From Paracoccaceae bacterium (GTDB taxonomy: Bacteria; Pseudomonadota; Alphaproteobacteria; Rhodobacterales; Rhodobacteraceae): DNA of 32,899 nucleotides. Within the stretch, counting starts at the first letter, position 1. Every line of letters begins with the position of its first letter. The stretch covers positions 1-32,899 of the forward strand of contig WFTU01000370.1 in assembly GCA_015485375.1 (NCBI GenBank), in the 5' to 3' direction. The position numbers and the translations under genes are program-made. Positions 17,209-25,402 of this stretch are shown in pieces. A model generated the notes under the pieces. The model saw only the letters and a program-made list of their open reading frames with translations. It had not been told where the DNA came from and searched no databases.

Positions 17209-18015
17209 ATGACACCCCTGATGCCTGACGTCACCGTCAACGGTGAGACAATCCCCTCGGCAGCCATCGCTGCCGAGGCCCAGAACCACAACGCACCGCA
17301 GGACAAGCCCGGCTGGGCGTGGAAAGCGGCCGCGCGGGCAATGGCCATTCGTGCCCTGCTGTTGCAGGAAGGAAAACGGCTCGGTCTTGAAGCCGAGGCG
17401 CAGGAGATCGCGCCCGGCAAGCTGGAAACCGACGACGAGGCCATGGTGCGCTCCGTGCTGGAAGCGCTGATCGAACCGGCGCAGGTGACGGAGGCGCATT
17501 GCCGTGCCTTCTATGACCGCGCACCGGAAAGTTTCCGCGCGCCGAGCCTGTTCCAGCCTGCGCATATTCTGTTTGCAGCCCGTCCCGAAGATGCGGAGGC
17601 ACGGGCCGTGGCCCTGCAGAATGCGCAAAAGGCTTTGGAGGAGGTGACCAGGAACCCCAAATCCTTCGCCAAGGTCGCCAAGGCGCAGTCCGATTGTCCA
17701 TCCAAGGACAATGGCGGTATGCTCGGCCAGATCGGGAGCGGCGATACGGTGCCGGAGTTCGAGGCCGTTCTGGATATTCTGGCAGCCGGAGAAATCCACC
17801 CCGAGCCGGTAGAAACCCGTTTCGGCGTGCATATCATTCGCATGGATGAAAAAGCCGAAGGCGCGATTCTGCCTTTCGAGGCGGTTGAACCCCAGATCCG
17901 CGAGAAGCTGGAGCAGGTTGCCTGGGCCAAGGCGGCGCAGAAACTGACCCGTGATCTTGTGGAAAATGCCGAAATCTCCGGCATTGATTTTGCGACCGGG
18001 AACAAGGCCGCCTGA
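17209..18015 (+). CDS. Parvulin-type (PpiC) peptidyl-prolyl isomerase associated with nar operon
   Basis: The 268-residue protein has a helical N-terminal region (about 1-115) and a parvulin/rotamase domain (about 118-220) with QPAHILFAARPED at its start, then NGGMLGQIGSGDTVPEFE and RFGVHIIRMDE. Such enzymes speed cis-trans isomerisation of prolyl bonds. There is no signal peptide or membrane segment, so it should be cytoplasmic, unlike PpiD or SurA. It lies 19 bp after narI with its own AGGAG site, so it is very probably part of the nar transcript. That suggests a role in folding NarGHI, by analogy with NifM in nitrogenase maturation; this role is inferred. Confidence 0.88.
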   Translation: MTPLMPDVTVNGETIPSAAIAAEAQNHNAPQDKPGWAWKAAARAMAIRALLLQEGKRLGLEAEAQEIAPGKLETDDEAMVRSVLEALIEPAQVTEAHCRAFYDRAPESFRAPSLFQPAHILFAARPEDAEARAVALQNAQKALEEVTRNPKSFAKVAKAQSDCPSKDNGGMLGQIGSGDTVPEFEAVLDILAAGEIHPEPVETRFGVHIIRMDEKAEGAILPFEAVEPQIREKLEQVAWAKAAQKLTRDLVENAEISGIDFATGNKAA

Positions 18016-18016
18016 T

Positions 18017-18048
18017 GTGCTCGGCCCGCGGATGCGGGCCGAACGCAC
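18017..18048. terminator. Hairpin between the convergent nar and tpa units
   Basis: A 9-bp stem (TCGGCCCGC / GCGGGCCGA) with loop GGAT is extended by a GTGC/GCAC pair beyond a small bulge. It fills the space between two convergent stop codons. There is no T-run, so it may stop transcripts with Rho or protect both 3' ends. Confidence 0.6.
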
Positions 18049-19365
18049 TCATGCAAGACCGTCCAGTGTTTTGCGGAATTTCTCCATCATTTCGTCGATA
18101 TGGGTTTTCTCCGCGATGAACATCGGGGCGATGATGCCGGTGTCGCCGGTGAATTTGACGTGCATGCCGTTCCAGAACAGGTCTTTTTGCGCCTGACCGC
18201 CGCGCGCGCCCGGTTTTTCACTACTGTGCAAATCCACGCCCGCGATCATGCCGATCCCGCGGATGTCGCGCACCATCGGGTGGTCCTTGAGCGAAAACAC
18301 CGCGTCGAGGAAGTAGTCGGACATCTCGGCGGCGCGTCCGAACAGGTCGTCCTCCTCGAAAATCTCCATCGTTGCCAGTCCGGCGGCACAGGCGGCGGGG
18401 TGGCCGGAGTAGGTGTAACCGTGGAAAAACTCGATTGCGCCGGGGGCGGCCTGATTCATGATGGCGTCATGCACCTTGTCCGATGTCGCCACCGCGCCCA
18501 TCGGGATGGAGCCGTTGGTCAGGGCCTTGGCCATGGTCATGATATCGGGGGTGACGCCGAAGACATCGGTCGCGAATTTGTTGCCGAGGCGGCCGAAACC
18601 GGTGATAACCTCGTCGAACACCAGCAGGATGCCGTTTTCGTCACAGATCTGGCGCAGCCGCTCCAGATAGCCTTTCGGCGGGGTCAGGATGCCGGTGGAA
18701 CCGGCGACCGGTTCGACAAAACAGGCGGCGATGGTCTGGCCGCCGTAGGTATCGACCATGCGTTGCAGGTCGTTGGCGAGTTCCGCGCCGCTTTGCTGCT
18801 GGCCGCGCACGAACAGTTCGTCCTCGCTCCAAGTGTGGCGCATCATCACCACGTTGGGCATGACCGAGGGGAAGGTTTTGCGGTTGTTGACCATGCCGGA
18901 CAGGGACACACCGCCCATATTCACGCCGTGATAGGCCCGTTCGCGCGACACGAAACGGGTGCGGTCGTTGCCGAGCGCCGAGTGGTAGGCCATGACCATT
19001 TTCAGGGCTGTATCAATGGCCTCGGAGCCGGAGTTGACGAAGAAAACGTGGTTGAAATTCTCGGGCAGCAACCGCGCCACCCGTTCGGCCAGCGCGAAGC
19101 TCAGGGGGTGGCCGGAGCCGAAGGGGGCGACATAGGTGAAATCCTGCATGGCGCGATGCACGGCCTCGATAATTTTCGGGTGGCTGTGGCCGGCGGGGGA
19201 GCAGAACAGGCCGCTGGAACCATCGATCACCGTGCCGCCGTGATGGTCGGTCAGGTAGTTGCCGCTGGCCTTGACGATCAGGCGCGGGTCCTGCTTGAAG
19301 CCGCGGTTGTCGGTGAAGGGAATCCAGAATTCGGCAAGCGAGTTTGTTTGCACGTCATAGGCCAT
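18049..19365 (-). CDS. tpa: Taurine:pyruvate aminotransferase (class III, PLP)
   Basis: The 438-residue protein is a class III aminotransferase: NSGSEAIDTALKMV binds the PLP phosphate, VFDEVITGFGRLG holds the ring-binding aspartate, and Lys280 in MAKALTNGSIPMG is the Schiff-base lysine. In this setting the reaction should be taurine + pyruvate to sulfoacetaldehyde + alanine, the first step of taurine dissimilation. The assignment rests on the divergent TauR-type regulator and nearby xsc; sequence alone would also allow beta-alanine or other omega-amino acids. The start was moved from 19545 to 19365: GGAG lies 7 bases before this ATG, and the upstream part of the ORF overlaps the regulator's own start region. 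Confidence 0.88.
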   Translation of the reverse strand: MAYDVQTNSLAEFWIPFTDNRGFKQDPRLIVKASGNYLTDHHGGTVIDGSSGLFCSPAGHSHPKIIEAVHRAMQDFTYVAPFGSGHPLSFALAERVARLLPENFNHVFFVNSGSEAIDTALKMVMAYHSALGNDRTRFVSRERAYHGVNMGGVSLSGMVNNRKTFPSVMPNVVMMRHTWSEDELFVRGQQQSGAELANDLQRMVDTYGGQTIAACFVEPVAGSTGILTPPKGYLERLRQICDENGILLVFDEVITGFGRLGNKFATDVFGVTPDIMTMAKALTNGSIPMGAVATSDKVHDAIMNQAAPGAIEFFHGYTYSGHPAACAAGLATMEIFEEDDLFGRAAEMSDYFLDAVFSLKDHPMVRDIRGIGMIAGVDLHSSEKPGARGGQAQKDLFWNGMHVKFTGDTGIIAPMFIAEKTHIDEMMEKFRKTLDGLA

Positions 19366-19453
19366 GTCGCGTCTCCGGTCAGATGTCAGAAAGGTGTCGC
19401 GGGGCATATTCCCCCGAAATCCGTTTGACACTAGGAGGGGTTTCAGGCTTCTA

Positions 19454-19486
19454 ATAGGGCCAGAGCCAGAACGGAAATAAGTCCAG
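19454..19486 (-). promoter_or_regulatory. Tandem direct repeat, likely TauR operator of tpa and tauR
   Basis: Read on the minus strand, CTGGACTTAT (19486-19477) and CTGGCCCTAT (19463-19454) repeat with a 23-bp period and point toward tpa. The first copy ends two bases before the tauR ATG, so a bound protein would also block tauR expression. From memory, CTGGAC-type tandem repeats were reported for TauR in Rhodobacter capsulatus; this was not checked. Confidence 0.8.
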
Positions 19487-19488
19487 AT

Positions 19489-20955
19489 ATGCCCCTTGTC
19501 GAAGACACCTTTTTCCTCGATCCGAACTTTCAGGGGTCGTTGCAAAGCCAGATCCAGCAGATCGTGGCCTCGGCCATTCTGGCGGGGCGGCTGAAGGCGG
19601 GGGAAAAGCTGCCCTCGTCACGCAAGCTGGCAAAGCATCTGGGGATTTCGCGGATTACGGTGACGCTGGCCTATAACGAGCTGGTGGCCGATGACTATAT
19701 CACGGCCGCCGACCGTTCCGGCTACTACGTTTCCGAGACGGCGCCGACGGTGCCTTTGCCGCCTGTGCGCGGCGAGATGGTGCGCGACAGTGTGGACTGG
19801 TCCAAAGCGGTGCAACGGGATTTTACCGGCGGCAAGCGGGTGGAGAAGAACTACGAATGGCGCAGTTATCCCTATCCGTTTGTCTATGGCCAGCCCGACC
19901 CGACGTTGTTCAATCAGGCGAGCTGGCGGCTGTGTGCCTTGCAGGCGCTGGGCAAGAAGGAATTCGACAGTCTGACCTCGGACTATGCCGAGCGGGACGA
20001 TCCGGAGCTGATCGATTTCATTGTGCGTCACAGCCTGCCGCGGCGCGGTATTCTGGCCAAGCCCGAGCAGGTTCTGGTGACGGTCGGCGCGCAGAATGCC
20101 CTGTGGATGGCGGCGCAGATCTTGCTGAACCGGGAGCGCACGGCGGTTTACGAGAACCCCGGCTATCACGGCCTGCGCGAGACTTTGCGCTATAGCGGCT
20201 GCAAGCGGGTTCCGGTGCAGATCGACGAACAGGGCCTGCCGCCGGAGGCGCTGCCGCAGGATTTCGACGTTCTGTTCACCACGCCAAGCCACCAGTGCCC
20301 GACCACGATCACCCTGCCGATGGAGCGGCGGCATGCCTTGTTGCGTATGGCGCGCGAGCGGGATTTCCTGATTGTCGAGGATGACTATGAATTCGAGATG
20401 AGTTTCCTCAAATCCCCGTCGCCGGCGCTCAAGTCGCTGGATAAGGAGGGGCGGGTGATCTACGTCGGCAGCTTTTCCAAATCGTTGTTTCCGGGGTTGC
20501 GGCTGGGCTATCTGGTCGGCTCGGAACCGTTTATCCGGCAGGCCCGCGCGCTGCGATCCGCCGTGCTGCGCCATCCGCCCGGACATGTGCAGCGGACCAC
20601 GGCCTATTTTCTGGGGCTCGGCCACTACGACGCGATGATCAAGCGGATGCGGAGCGTGTTTCACAAACGGCGCGAGGTCATGGATGCCGCACTTGCCGAG
20701 TGCGGGCTGAAAGTGGCAGGTAGCGCTTCGTTTGGCGGCTCCAGTTTCTGGGTCGAGGCACCGGAGCATATCGACACAGAAATTCTGGCGCGGGAGCTGG
20801 AAAAGAAAGGCGTGTTGATCGAGGCCGGCAGCCCGTTTTTCGAAGGGGTGGATTGCCCGCGAAACTATTTCCGGCTCGCCTATTCCTCGATAGATGAACG
20901 GAAAATCCCCAAGGGGGTGCGGCTGATCCGCGAAACGCTGGAGGAAATGGCATGA
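19489..20955 (+). CDS. tauR: MocR-type (GntR/aminotransferase) regulator of taurine catabolism
   Basis: The 488-residue protein joins an N-terminal GntR winged helix (about 10-78, with LPSSRKLAKHLGISRITV) to a class I aminotransferase-like domain (about 120-485). The PLP lysine is Lys331 in GSFSKSLFPGLRLGY. MocR regulators use this domain to sense an amino compound, here presumably taurine, rather than as an enzyme. It is divergent from tpa and followed by xsc, the gene order of known tauR loci. Three direct-repeat pairs near its likely targets fit a MocR binding mode. The ribosome site is weak, and an operator copy sits directly before the start, so low, self-limited expression is likely. 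Confidence 0.88.
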   Translation: MPLVEDTFFLDPNFQGSLQSQIQQIVASAILAGRLKAGEKLPSSRKLAKHLGISRITVTLAYNELVADDYITAADRSGYYVSETAPTVPLPPVRGEMVRDSVDWSKAVQRDFTGGKRVEKNYEWRSYPYPFVYGQPDPTLFNQASWRLCALQALGKKEFDSLTSDYAERDDPELIDFIVRHSLPRRGILAKPEQVLVTVGAQNALWMAAQILLNRERTAVYENPGYHGLRETLRYSGCKRVPVQIDEQGLPPEALPQDFDVLFTTPSHQCPTTITLPMERRHALLRMARERDFLIVEDDYEFEMSFLKSPSPALKSLDKEGRVIYVGSFSKSLFPGLRLGYLVGSEPFIRQARALRSAVLRHPPGHVQRTTAYFLGLGHYDAMIKRMRSVFHKRREVMDAALAECGLKVAGSASFGGSSFWVEAPEHIDTEILARELEKKGVLIEAGSPFFEGVDCPRNYFRLAYSSIDERKIPKGVRLIRETLEEMA

Positions 20956-20988
20956 CTGGTCTTATTTTGATTCGCCAACTGGCCCTAT
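20956..20988 (+). promoter_or_regulatory. Tandem direct repeat, likely TauR operator of xsc
   Basis: CTGGTCTTAT (20956-20965) and CTGGCCCTAT (20979-20988) repeat with the same 23-bp period and order as at tpa, here pointing toward xsc. The pair begins at the first base after the tauR stop codon. A possible -10 (TAGCAT) follows about 17 bases later. The xsc ATG is 65 bp beyond the second copy. Confidence 0.82.
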
Positions 20989-21053
20989 CGTGGTGTCGGG
21001 GGCTCTAGCATACAGGGGGCAACACTCTCTCCATTCAATCGAAGGATTCCGCC

Positions 21054-22832
21054 ATGAAAATGACCACTGAAGAGGCTTTTGTAAAAGTCCTGCAAATGCA
21101 CGGTATCGACAATGCGTTCGGCATTATCGGCTCGGCCTTCATGCCGATTTCCGACAAGTTTCCGCAGGCGGGGATCACATTCTGGGATTGCGCGCATGAA
21201 TATACCGCCGGCATGATGGCCGACGGTTTTGCGCGGGCTTCCGGCAAGATGTCGATGGCGATTGCCCAGAACGGCCCCGGCATTGCCAATCTGGTGACAC
21301 CGGTCAAAACCGCCTACTGGAACCACACGCCGATGCTGCTGGTGACGCCGCAGGCCGCCAACAAAACCATCGGGCAGGGCGGTTTTCAGGAAGTAGAGCA
21401 GATGCGGATGTTCTCGGACTGCGTGGCTTATCAGGAGGAGGTCCGCGACCCCTCGCGCATGGCCGAGGTGCTGAACCGCGTGATCATGAAGGCCAAGCGC
21501 CTGTCTGCGCCGGCGCAGATCAACATTCCGCGCGATATGTGGACGCAGGTGATCGACGTTGACCTGCCCGCGATCGTCGAATTCGAGCGTCCCGCCGGTG
21601 GTGCGCAGGCGATTGCCGAGGCGGCGGCGCTGTTGTCGAACGCCGAGTTCCCCGTGATCCTGAATGGCGCGGGCGTGGTGATCGGTGGCGCTATTGCGGC
21701 GTCGCAGGCGCTGGCCGAGCGGCTGGATGCGCCGGTGTGTTGTGGTTACCAGCACAATGATGCTTTCCCCGGCTCGCACCCGCTGTTTGCGGGGCCGCTG
21801 GGCTACAACGGCTCGCGGGCTGCGATGGAGCTGATCTCCAAGGCCGACGTGGTGCTGGCACTTGGCACCCGTCTCAACCCGTTCTCGACCTTGCCGGGCT
21901 ATGGCATCGACTATTGGCCGCAGGATGCGAGGGTCATTCAGGTAGACATCAACCCCGACCGGATCGGGCTGACCAAACCTGTCACGGTTGGCATTGCGGG
22001 GGATGCGAAACAGGTGGCCGAGTCCATTCTGGCACAGCTTTCCGGCACGGCAGGGGATGCGGGGCGTCAGGAACGTCGCGACCTGATTGCCACCACCAAA
22101 TCGGCCTGGGCGCAGGCGCTGACCTCGATGGATCACGAGGACGACGACGAAGGCACCGACTGGAACCGGCGCGCCCGCGCGGATCGCCCCGATGCGCTGT
22201 CGCCGCGTCAGGCATGGCGGGCGATTCAGGCGTCCTTGCCGAAGGAGGCGATCATTTCGTCGGACATCGGCAATGTCTGCGCCATCGGCAACGCCTATCC
22301 GACCTTCGAGGCGGGGCGCAAATACCTTGCACCCGGTCTGTTCGGGCCGTGCGGGTATAGCCTGCCTGCCATTCTCGGGGCCAAGATCGGGCAACCGGAA
22401 ACGCCGGTGGTCGGTTTTGCCGGTGACGGGGCTTTCGGGATTTCGATGAACGAGATGACCGCCTGCGGGCGTGACGACTGGCCGCCGATCACCATGGTGA
22501 TCTTCCGCAATTACCAGTGGGGCGCCGAGAAACGCAATACCACGCTCTGGTATCACGATAATTTCGTCGGGACGGAACTGGACTATAACGTCTCTTACGC
22601 AGGTATTGCCAAGGCTTGCGGCGTGAACGGGGTGGTTGCCACCACGATGGAAGGGCTGACCGAGGCGCTGGACACGGCCGTCAAGGCGCAGATGGAAAAG
22701 GGCGAGACGACCTTTATCGAGGTCATGCTCAATCAGGAAATGGGCGAGCCGTTCCGCCGCGACGCCATGACCACGCCGGTCGAGGTTGCAGGGATAGATC
22801 CCGCCGATATGCGCCCGCAGAAAGGCGCATAA
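21054..22832 (+). CDS. xsc: Sulfoacetaldehyde acetyltransferase (thiamine diphosphate enzyme)
   Basis: The 592-residue enzyme converts sulfoacetaldehyde and phosphate into acetyl phosphate and sulfite, the step that breaks the C-S bond in taurine breakdown. It has the three-domain fold of acetolactate-synthase-like enzymes: an N-terminal pyrimidine domain with Glu49 (CAHEYTAGMMADGFAR) that activates thiamine diphosphate, a middle domain, and a C-terminal diphosphate domain with GDG at 457-459. The stretches QNGPGIANLVTPVKTAYWNH and RNYQWGAEKRNTTLWY are ones I associate with Xsc rather than acetolactate synthase. It lies after tauR with a likely TauR operator, and ends exactly where the acetate kinase gene starts. 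A GAAGGA site precedes the ATG. Confidence 0.93.
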   Translation: MKMTTEEAFVKVLQMHGIDNAFGIIGSAFMPISDKFPQAGITFWDCAHEYTAGMMADGFARASGKMSMAIAQNGPGIANLVTPVKTAYWNHTPMLLVTPQAANKTIGQGGFQEVEQMRMFSDCVAYQEEVRDPSRMAEVLNRVIMKAKRLSAPAQINIPRDMWTQVIDVDLPAIVEFERPAGGAQAIAEAAALLSNAEFPVILNGAGVVIGGAIAASQALAERLDAPVCCGYQHNDAFPGSHPLFAGPLGYNGSRAAMELISKADVVLALGTRLNPFSTLPGYGIDYWPQDARVIQVDINPDRIGLTKPVTVGIAGDAKQVAESILAQLSGTAGDAGRQERRDLIATTKSAWAQALTSMDHEDDDEGTDWNRRARADRPDALSPRQAWRAIQASLPKEAIISSDIGNVCAIGNAYPTFEAGRKYLAPGLFGPCGYSLPAILGAKIGQPETPVVGFAGDGAFGISMNEMTACGRDDWPPITMVIFRNYQWGAEKRNTTLWYHDNFVGTELDYNVSYAGIAKACGVNGVVATTMEGLTEALDTAVKAQMEKGETTFIEVMLNQEMGEPFRRDAMTTPVEVAGIDPADMRPQKGA

Positions 22833-23936
22833 ATGGAGCGGCGCGACGATCCGTGGATTCTGGTGCTGAATGCCGGATCGTCGAGCCTGAAATTCGCCGC
22901 CTATCCGCTTGAGGGCGAGGGCGTTCTGGCATCGGGGCAGGTGGCTGCAATAGGTACCGATGCGGTTTTGCATTTCGGGGGTGCACGTCGGCCCGTATCG
23001 GCACCCGACCACGAAAGCGCAACCGGTATTGTGCTTGCGGCCTTGGAGGGCGCGGAATTCGGGGTGCCCGCCTCGGCAGGCCACCGCGTGGTTCATGGCG
23101 GTGCGCAGACTGATTCTGCTCTGATTACACCGTCCATCCGCCAGTTGATTTCCGAGGCTGCGACACTCGCGCCGCTGCACAATCCGCCCGCGCTTGCGGT
23201 GATTGACGCGCTTGCGGCGCGGTTTCCCACACTGGAGCAGGTGGCCTGCTTCGACACGGCTTTTCACACCGCGAATCCGCCTGAGGCCACGGTGATTCCG
23301 ATTCCGGCAGATCTGCGCGCCAAGGGGATCCGACGCTACGGGTTTCACGGCCTGAGCTATGCCTCTCTGGTGCGCCGGTTCTGCGCGGTGACCGGCGTTC
23401 CGCTGCCGCACCGGTTGTTGGCCTGTCACCTTGGCGCAGGGGCAAGCCTAGCGGGCGTGGTGGATGGGCAGGGCGTGGCGACCACGATGGGGTTCTCGCC
23501 CATGGACGGGCTGGTGATGGCCACGCGGGCGGGGGCGATGGATAGTGGTGTGCTGCTGCACTTGCTGAAAAACGAAGGGTTCGATCCTGACACGCTCGAC
23601 GCGATGCTCAATCGCGAGAGCGGGTTGAAGGCGCTGGGCGGCAGTGCGGATATGAAAACCCTGCTCGACTCACAAGCTCGCGAATCCGCCTTTGCTGTAA
23701 CACATTATTGTTACTGGGCGGCGCGCCATGCGGGTTCGATGATTGCGGCCATGGGGGGGATCGACGGAATCGTGTTTACCGGCGGAATCGGGGAAAATGC
23801 GCCCCGTATCCGCGAAGCCATTGTCGAACACCTGAAATGGTGCGGAATCACAGCGGAAAACACCTGGATTATTGCTTCGGACGAGGAGGGAGAGATCGCC
23901 CATTCCGTGCGCTGTCTGGCAACAAATACCGCCTGA
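22833..23936 (+). CDS. ackA: Acetate kinase coupled to xsc
   Basis: The 367-residue protein has the acetate-kinase signatures: VLNAGSSSLKF (about 11-21), GHRVVHGG, FDTAFH, RRYGFHGLSY, HLGAGAS and FTGGIGEN. It should convert acetyl phosphate and ADP into acetate and ATP in the cytoplasm. It is about 30 residues shorter than common AckA proteins, without an obvious gap in the core motifs; the usual TRSGDxDP reads TRAGAMDS here. The start follows the xsc stop with no spacing (TAAATG), so translation is coupled. Many taurine clusters have phosphotransacetylase (pta) here instead. Using AckA would yield ATP directly from the acetyl phosphate made by Xsc. A propionate or butyrate kinase of the same family is less likely in this setting. 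Confidence 0.9.
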   Translation: MERRDDPWILVLNAGSSSLKFAAYPLEGEGVLASGQVAAIGTDAVLHFGGARRPVSAPDHESATGIVLAALEGAEFGVPASAGHRVVHGGAQTDSALITPSIRQLISEAATLAPLHNPPALAVIDALAARFPTLEQVACFDTAFHTANPPEATVIPIPADLRAKGIRRYGFHGLSYASLVRRFCAVTGVPLPHRLLACHLGAGASLAGVVDGQGVATTMGFSPMDGLVMATRAGAMDSGVLLHLLKNEGFDPDTLDAMLNRESGLKALGGSADMKTLLDSQARESAFAVTHYCYWAARHAGSMIAAMGGIDGIVFTGGIGENAPRIREAIVEHLKWCGITAENTWIIASDEEGEIAHSVRCLATNTA

Positions 23937-23942
23937 AATGAA

Positions 23943-23974
23943 CTGGCCATACCGCAATGAAAAACTGGCCGTAT
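23943..23974 (+). promoter_or_regulatory. Third tandem TauR-like repeat, upstream of the ABC transporter operon
   Basis: CTGGCCATAC (23943-23952) and CTGGCCGTAT (23965-23974) repeat with a 22-bp period, in the direction of the binding-protein gene that starts 175 bp downstream. The second copy and its flanks (AACTGGCC-TAT-GTGG with single differences) closely match the xsc operator. It starts six bases after the ackA stop. Confidence 0.7.
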
Positions 23975-24148
23975 GTGGTTGCATTGTGCTTTGGTTAGGC
24001 TAAGGTGTTCTTGCTTGGCGGTGCGACATTCTGTGCAAACTGTCATAAAATCTAAAAATAAGATCACTATAGGGCAATGTACTCGCGTGATCATTCACCA
24101 ACGGCGCGGCATTCGGCTGTGCCACTATTCTCCAGGAGGGAGACTTAC

Positions 24149-25288
24149 ATGACTGAGACAAAAAATGGCGTAAACCGCCGTTCATTCCTGAAAACCGGGA
24201 CGACCGTTGGCGCCGCTGCGCTGGCAACCCCGGCACTCGTGTCGAAGGCGCTTGCGTCCTCGGGCGAGTTGACGCTGCTCGACTGGTCCGACTACTGGCC
24301 GGACGACCTGCTGGCAGGTTTCGAAGCCGAAACCGGTATCAAGGTCAACTATATCGGTGTCGGTTCGAACGAGGAAATCATCAACAAGATGAAAGCCTCC
24401 AACGGTTCGGGTGCCGATATCATCGGGCCGACCAATAACCGTAACCTGCAGTGGGGTCCGCTGGGCTTGCTGCAGCCGTGGGACATGAGCCGCGTGCCGA
24501 TTGATCGTGCAAACCCGGCTATGGCGAAAATCGGGCCGGACGGCTGGGATTTCGGTATGGGTTCCGAGTGGATCCCGCACATTTGGGGTACCGAGGGCAT
24601 GGCATGGCGCACGGATCTCTGGGCACCGGCGTCTGCTGACGGTGTTCCGTCCTATGGCGAGATCTGGGATGATGCCAATGCCGGCAAAACCATGATTCGC
24701 GCACACTCCGGTATGCTTTGTGCCGGTCTCTATATGGAGACCATCGGCGAGCTGGACGAAGGCGCTGTCTGGGCGGCCTACGAGTCGGAAGAGAATTTCC
24801 GCGCTACATGGTCAAAAATCACCGACTGGTGTATCGCCCGCAAAGGCAACCTGAAACTGATCTGGAACGATGCGGACAGCCAGAAAAACGGCCTGCTGAA
24901 TGGCGGCGTCGTGGTTGGCCAGACGTGGGACGGTCCGCCGCTCGCACTGAAAACCGCTGGCGAGCCGGTCACATACCAGGCACCGAAAGAGGGTGCGATG
25001 GCATGGGTAGACGGTCTGGCACTGCCCAAAGGCGCGGTCAACATCGACGAAGCCTATGCGCTGGTCGAATACGCCTACCGTCCGGAAGTTGCCGGCAAGG
25101 CGATCGACAAGCACGGTTACAACTCGCCGATCCTTGGCGCCGACAAGTTCGCAGGCGATGCCTACAAGAAGAACTTCGCCGAAGCCTATCCGGGTGACGC
25201 ACTGGCCAACCTTAACCCGTGGCCGGCCGAGCCGCCCTGGTATGCAGACGTGCGCACCGAATTTGTGAACAAATTCAAAAGCGCATAA
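24149..25288 (+). CDS. Tat-exported PotD/PotF-like extracellular solute-binding protein
   Basis: The 379-residue protein is the periplasmic substrate receptor for the transporter encoded next. Its N-terminus has a twin-arginine signal (NRRSFLKTG at 9-17, a hydrophobic stretch, then ALASS with likely cleavage near residue 37), so it is exported folded. The mature part has the two-lobe fold of family 1 binding proteins near the polyamine group (LTLLDWSDYWPDDLLAGFEAETG at its start). That group also includes receptors for other amines and for phosphate esters, so substrate is not fixed by family. The phosphodiesterase and GlpA-like genes downstream suggest a glycerophosphodiester; the TauR-like repeats upstream suggest a taurine-linked compound. 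ATG 24149 was chosen for its AGGAGGG site; the ORF-track start is 24 codons earlier. Confidence 0.85.
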   Translation: MTETKNGVNRRSFLKTGTTVGAAALATPALVSKALASSGELTLLDWSDYWPDDLLAGFEAETGIKVNYIGVGSNEEIINKMKASNGSGADIIGPTNNRNLQWGPLGLLQPWDMSRVPIDRANPAMAKIGPDGWDFGMGSEWIPHIWGTEGMAWRTDLWAPASADGVPSYGEIWDDANAGKTMIRAHSGMLCAGLYMETIGELDEGAVWAAYESEENFRATWSKITDWCIARKGNLKLIWNDADSQKNGLLNGGVVVGQTWDGPPLALKTAGEPVTYQAPKEGAMAWVDGLALPKGAVNIDEAYALVEYAYRPEVAGKAIDKHGYNSPILGADKFAGDAYKKNFAEAYPGDALANLNPWPAEPPWYADVRTEFVNKFKSA

Positions 25289-25302
25289 GCAAGTCTGAAA
25301 TC

Positions 25303-25328
25303 TTCCGGTCGCCTTCTGGCGGCCGGAA
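25303..25328 (+). other. Intercistronic hairpin after the binding-protein gene
   Basis: TTCCGGTCGCC and GGCGGCCGGAA form an 11-bp stem with one G-U pair around the loop TTCT. No T-run follows. Hairpins in this position often stabilise the binding-protein message so that it exceeds the downstream transporter genes. Confidence 0.65.
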
Positions 25329-25402
25329 CCTAACCGGATATTACCGGTCGGGCGCCCGAGGGTCGTCCCGTTTTGATACCCCGAAATTGCGGAGGAAGTT
25401 CT

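Noticed and set aside
19366-19545. A 60-residue N-terminal extension of Tpa in the ORF track
   Set aside because: The frame crosses the tauR start and the operator repeats, whereas ATG 19365 has a good ribosome site and begins at the conserved part of the protein.
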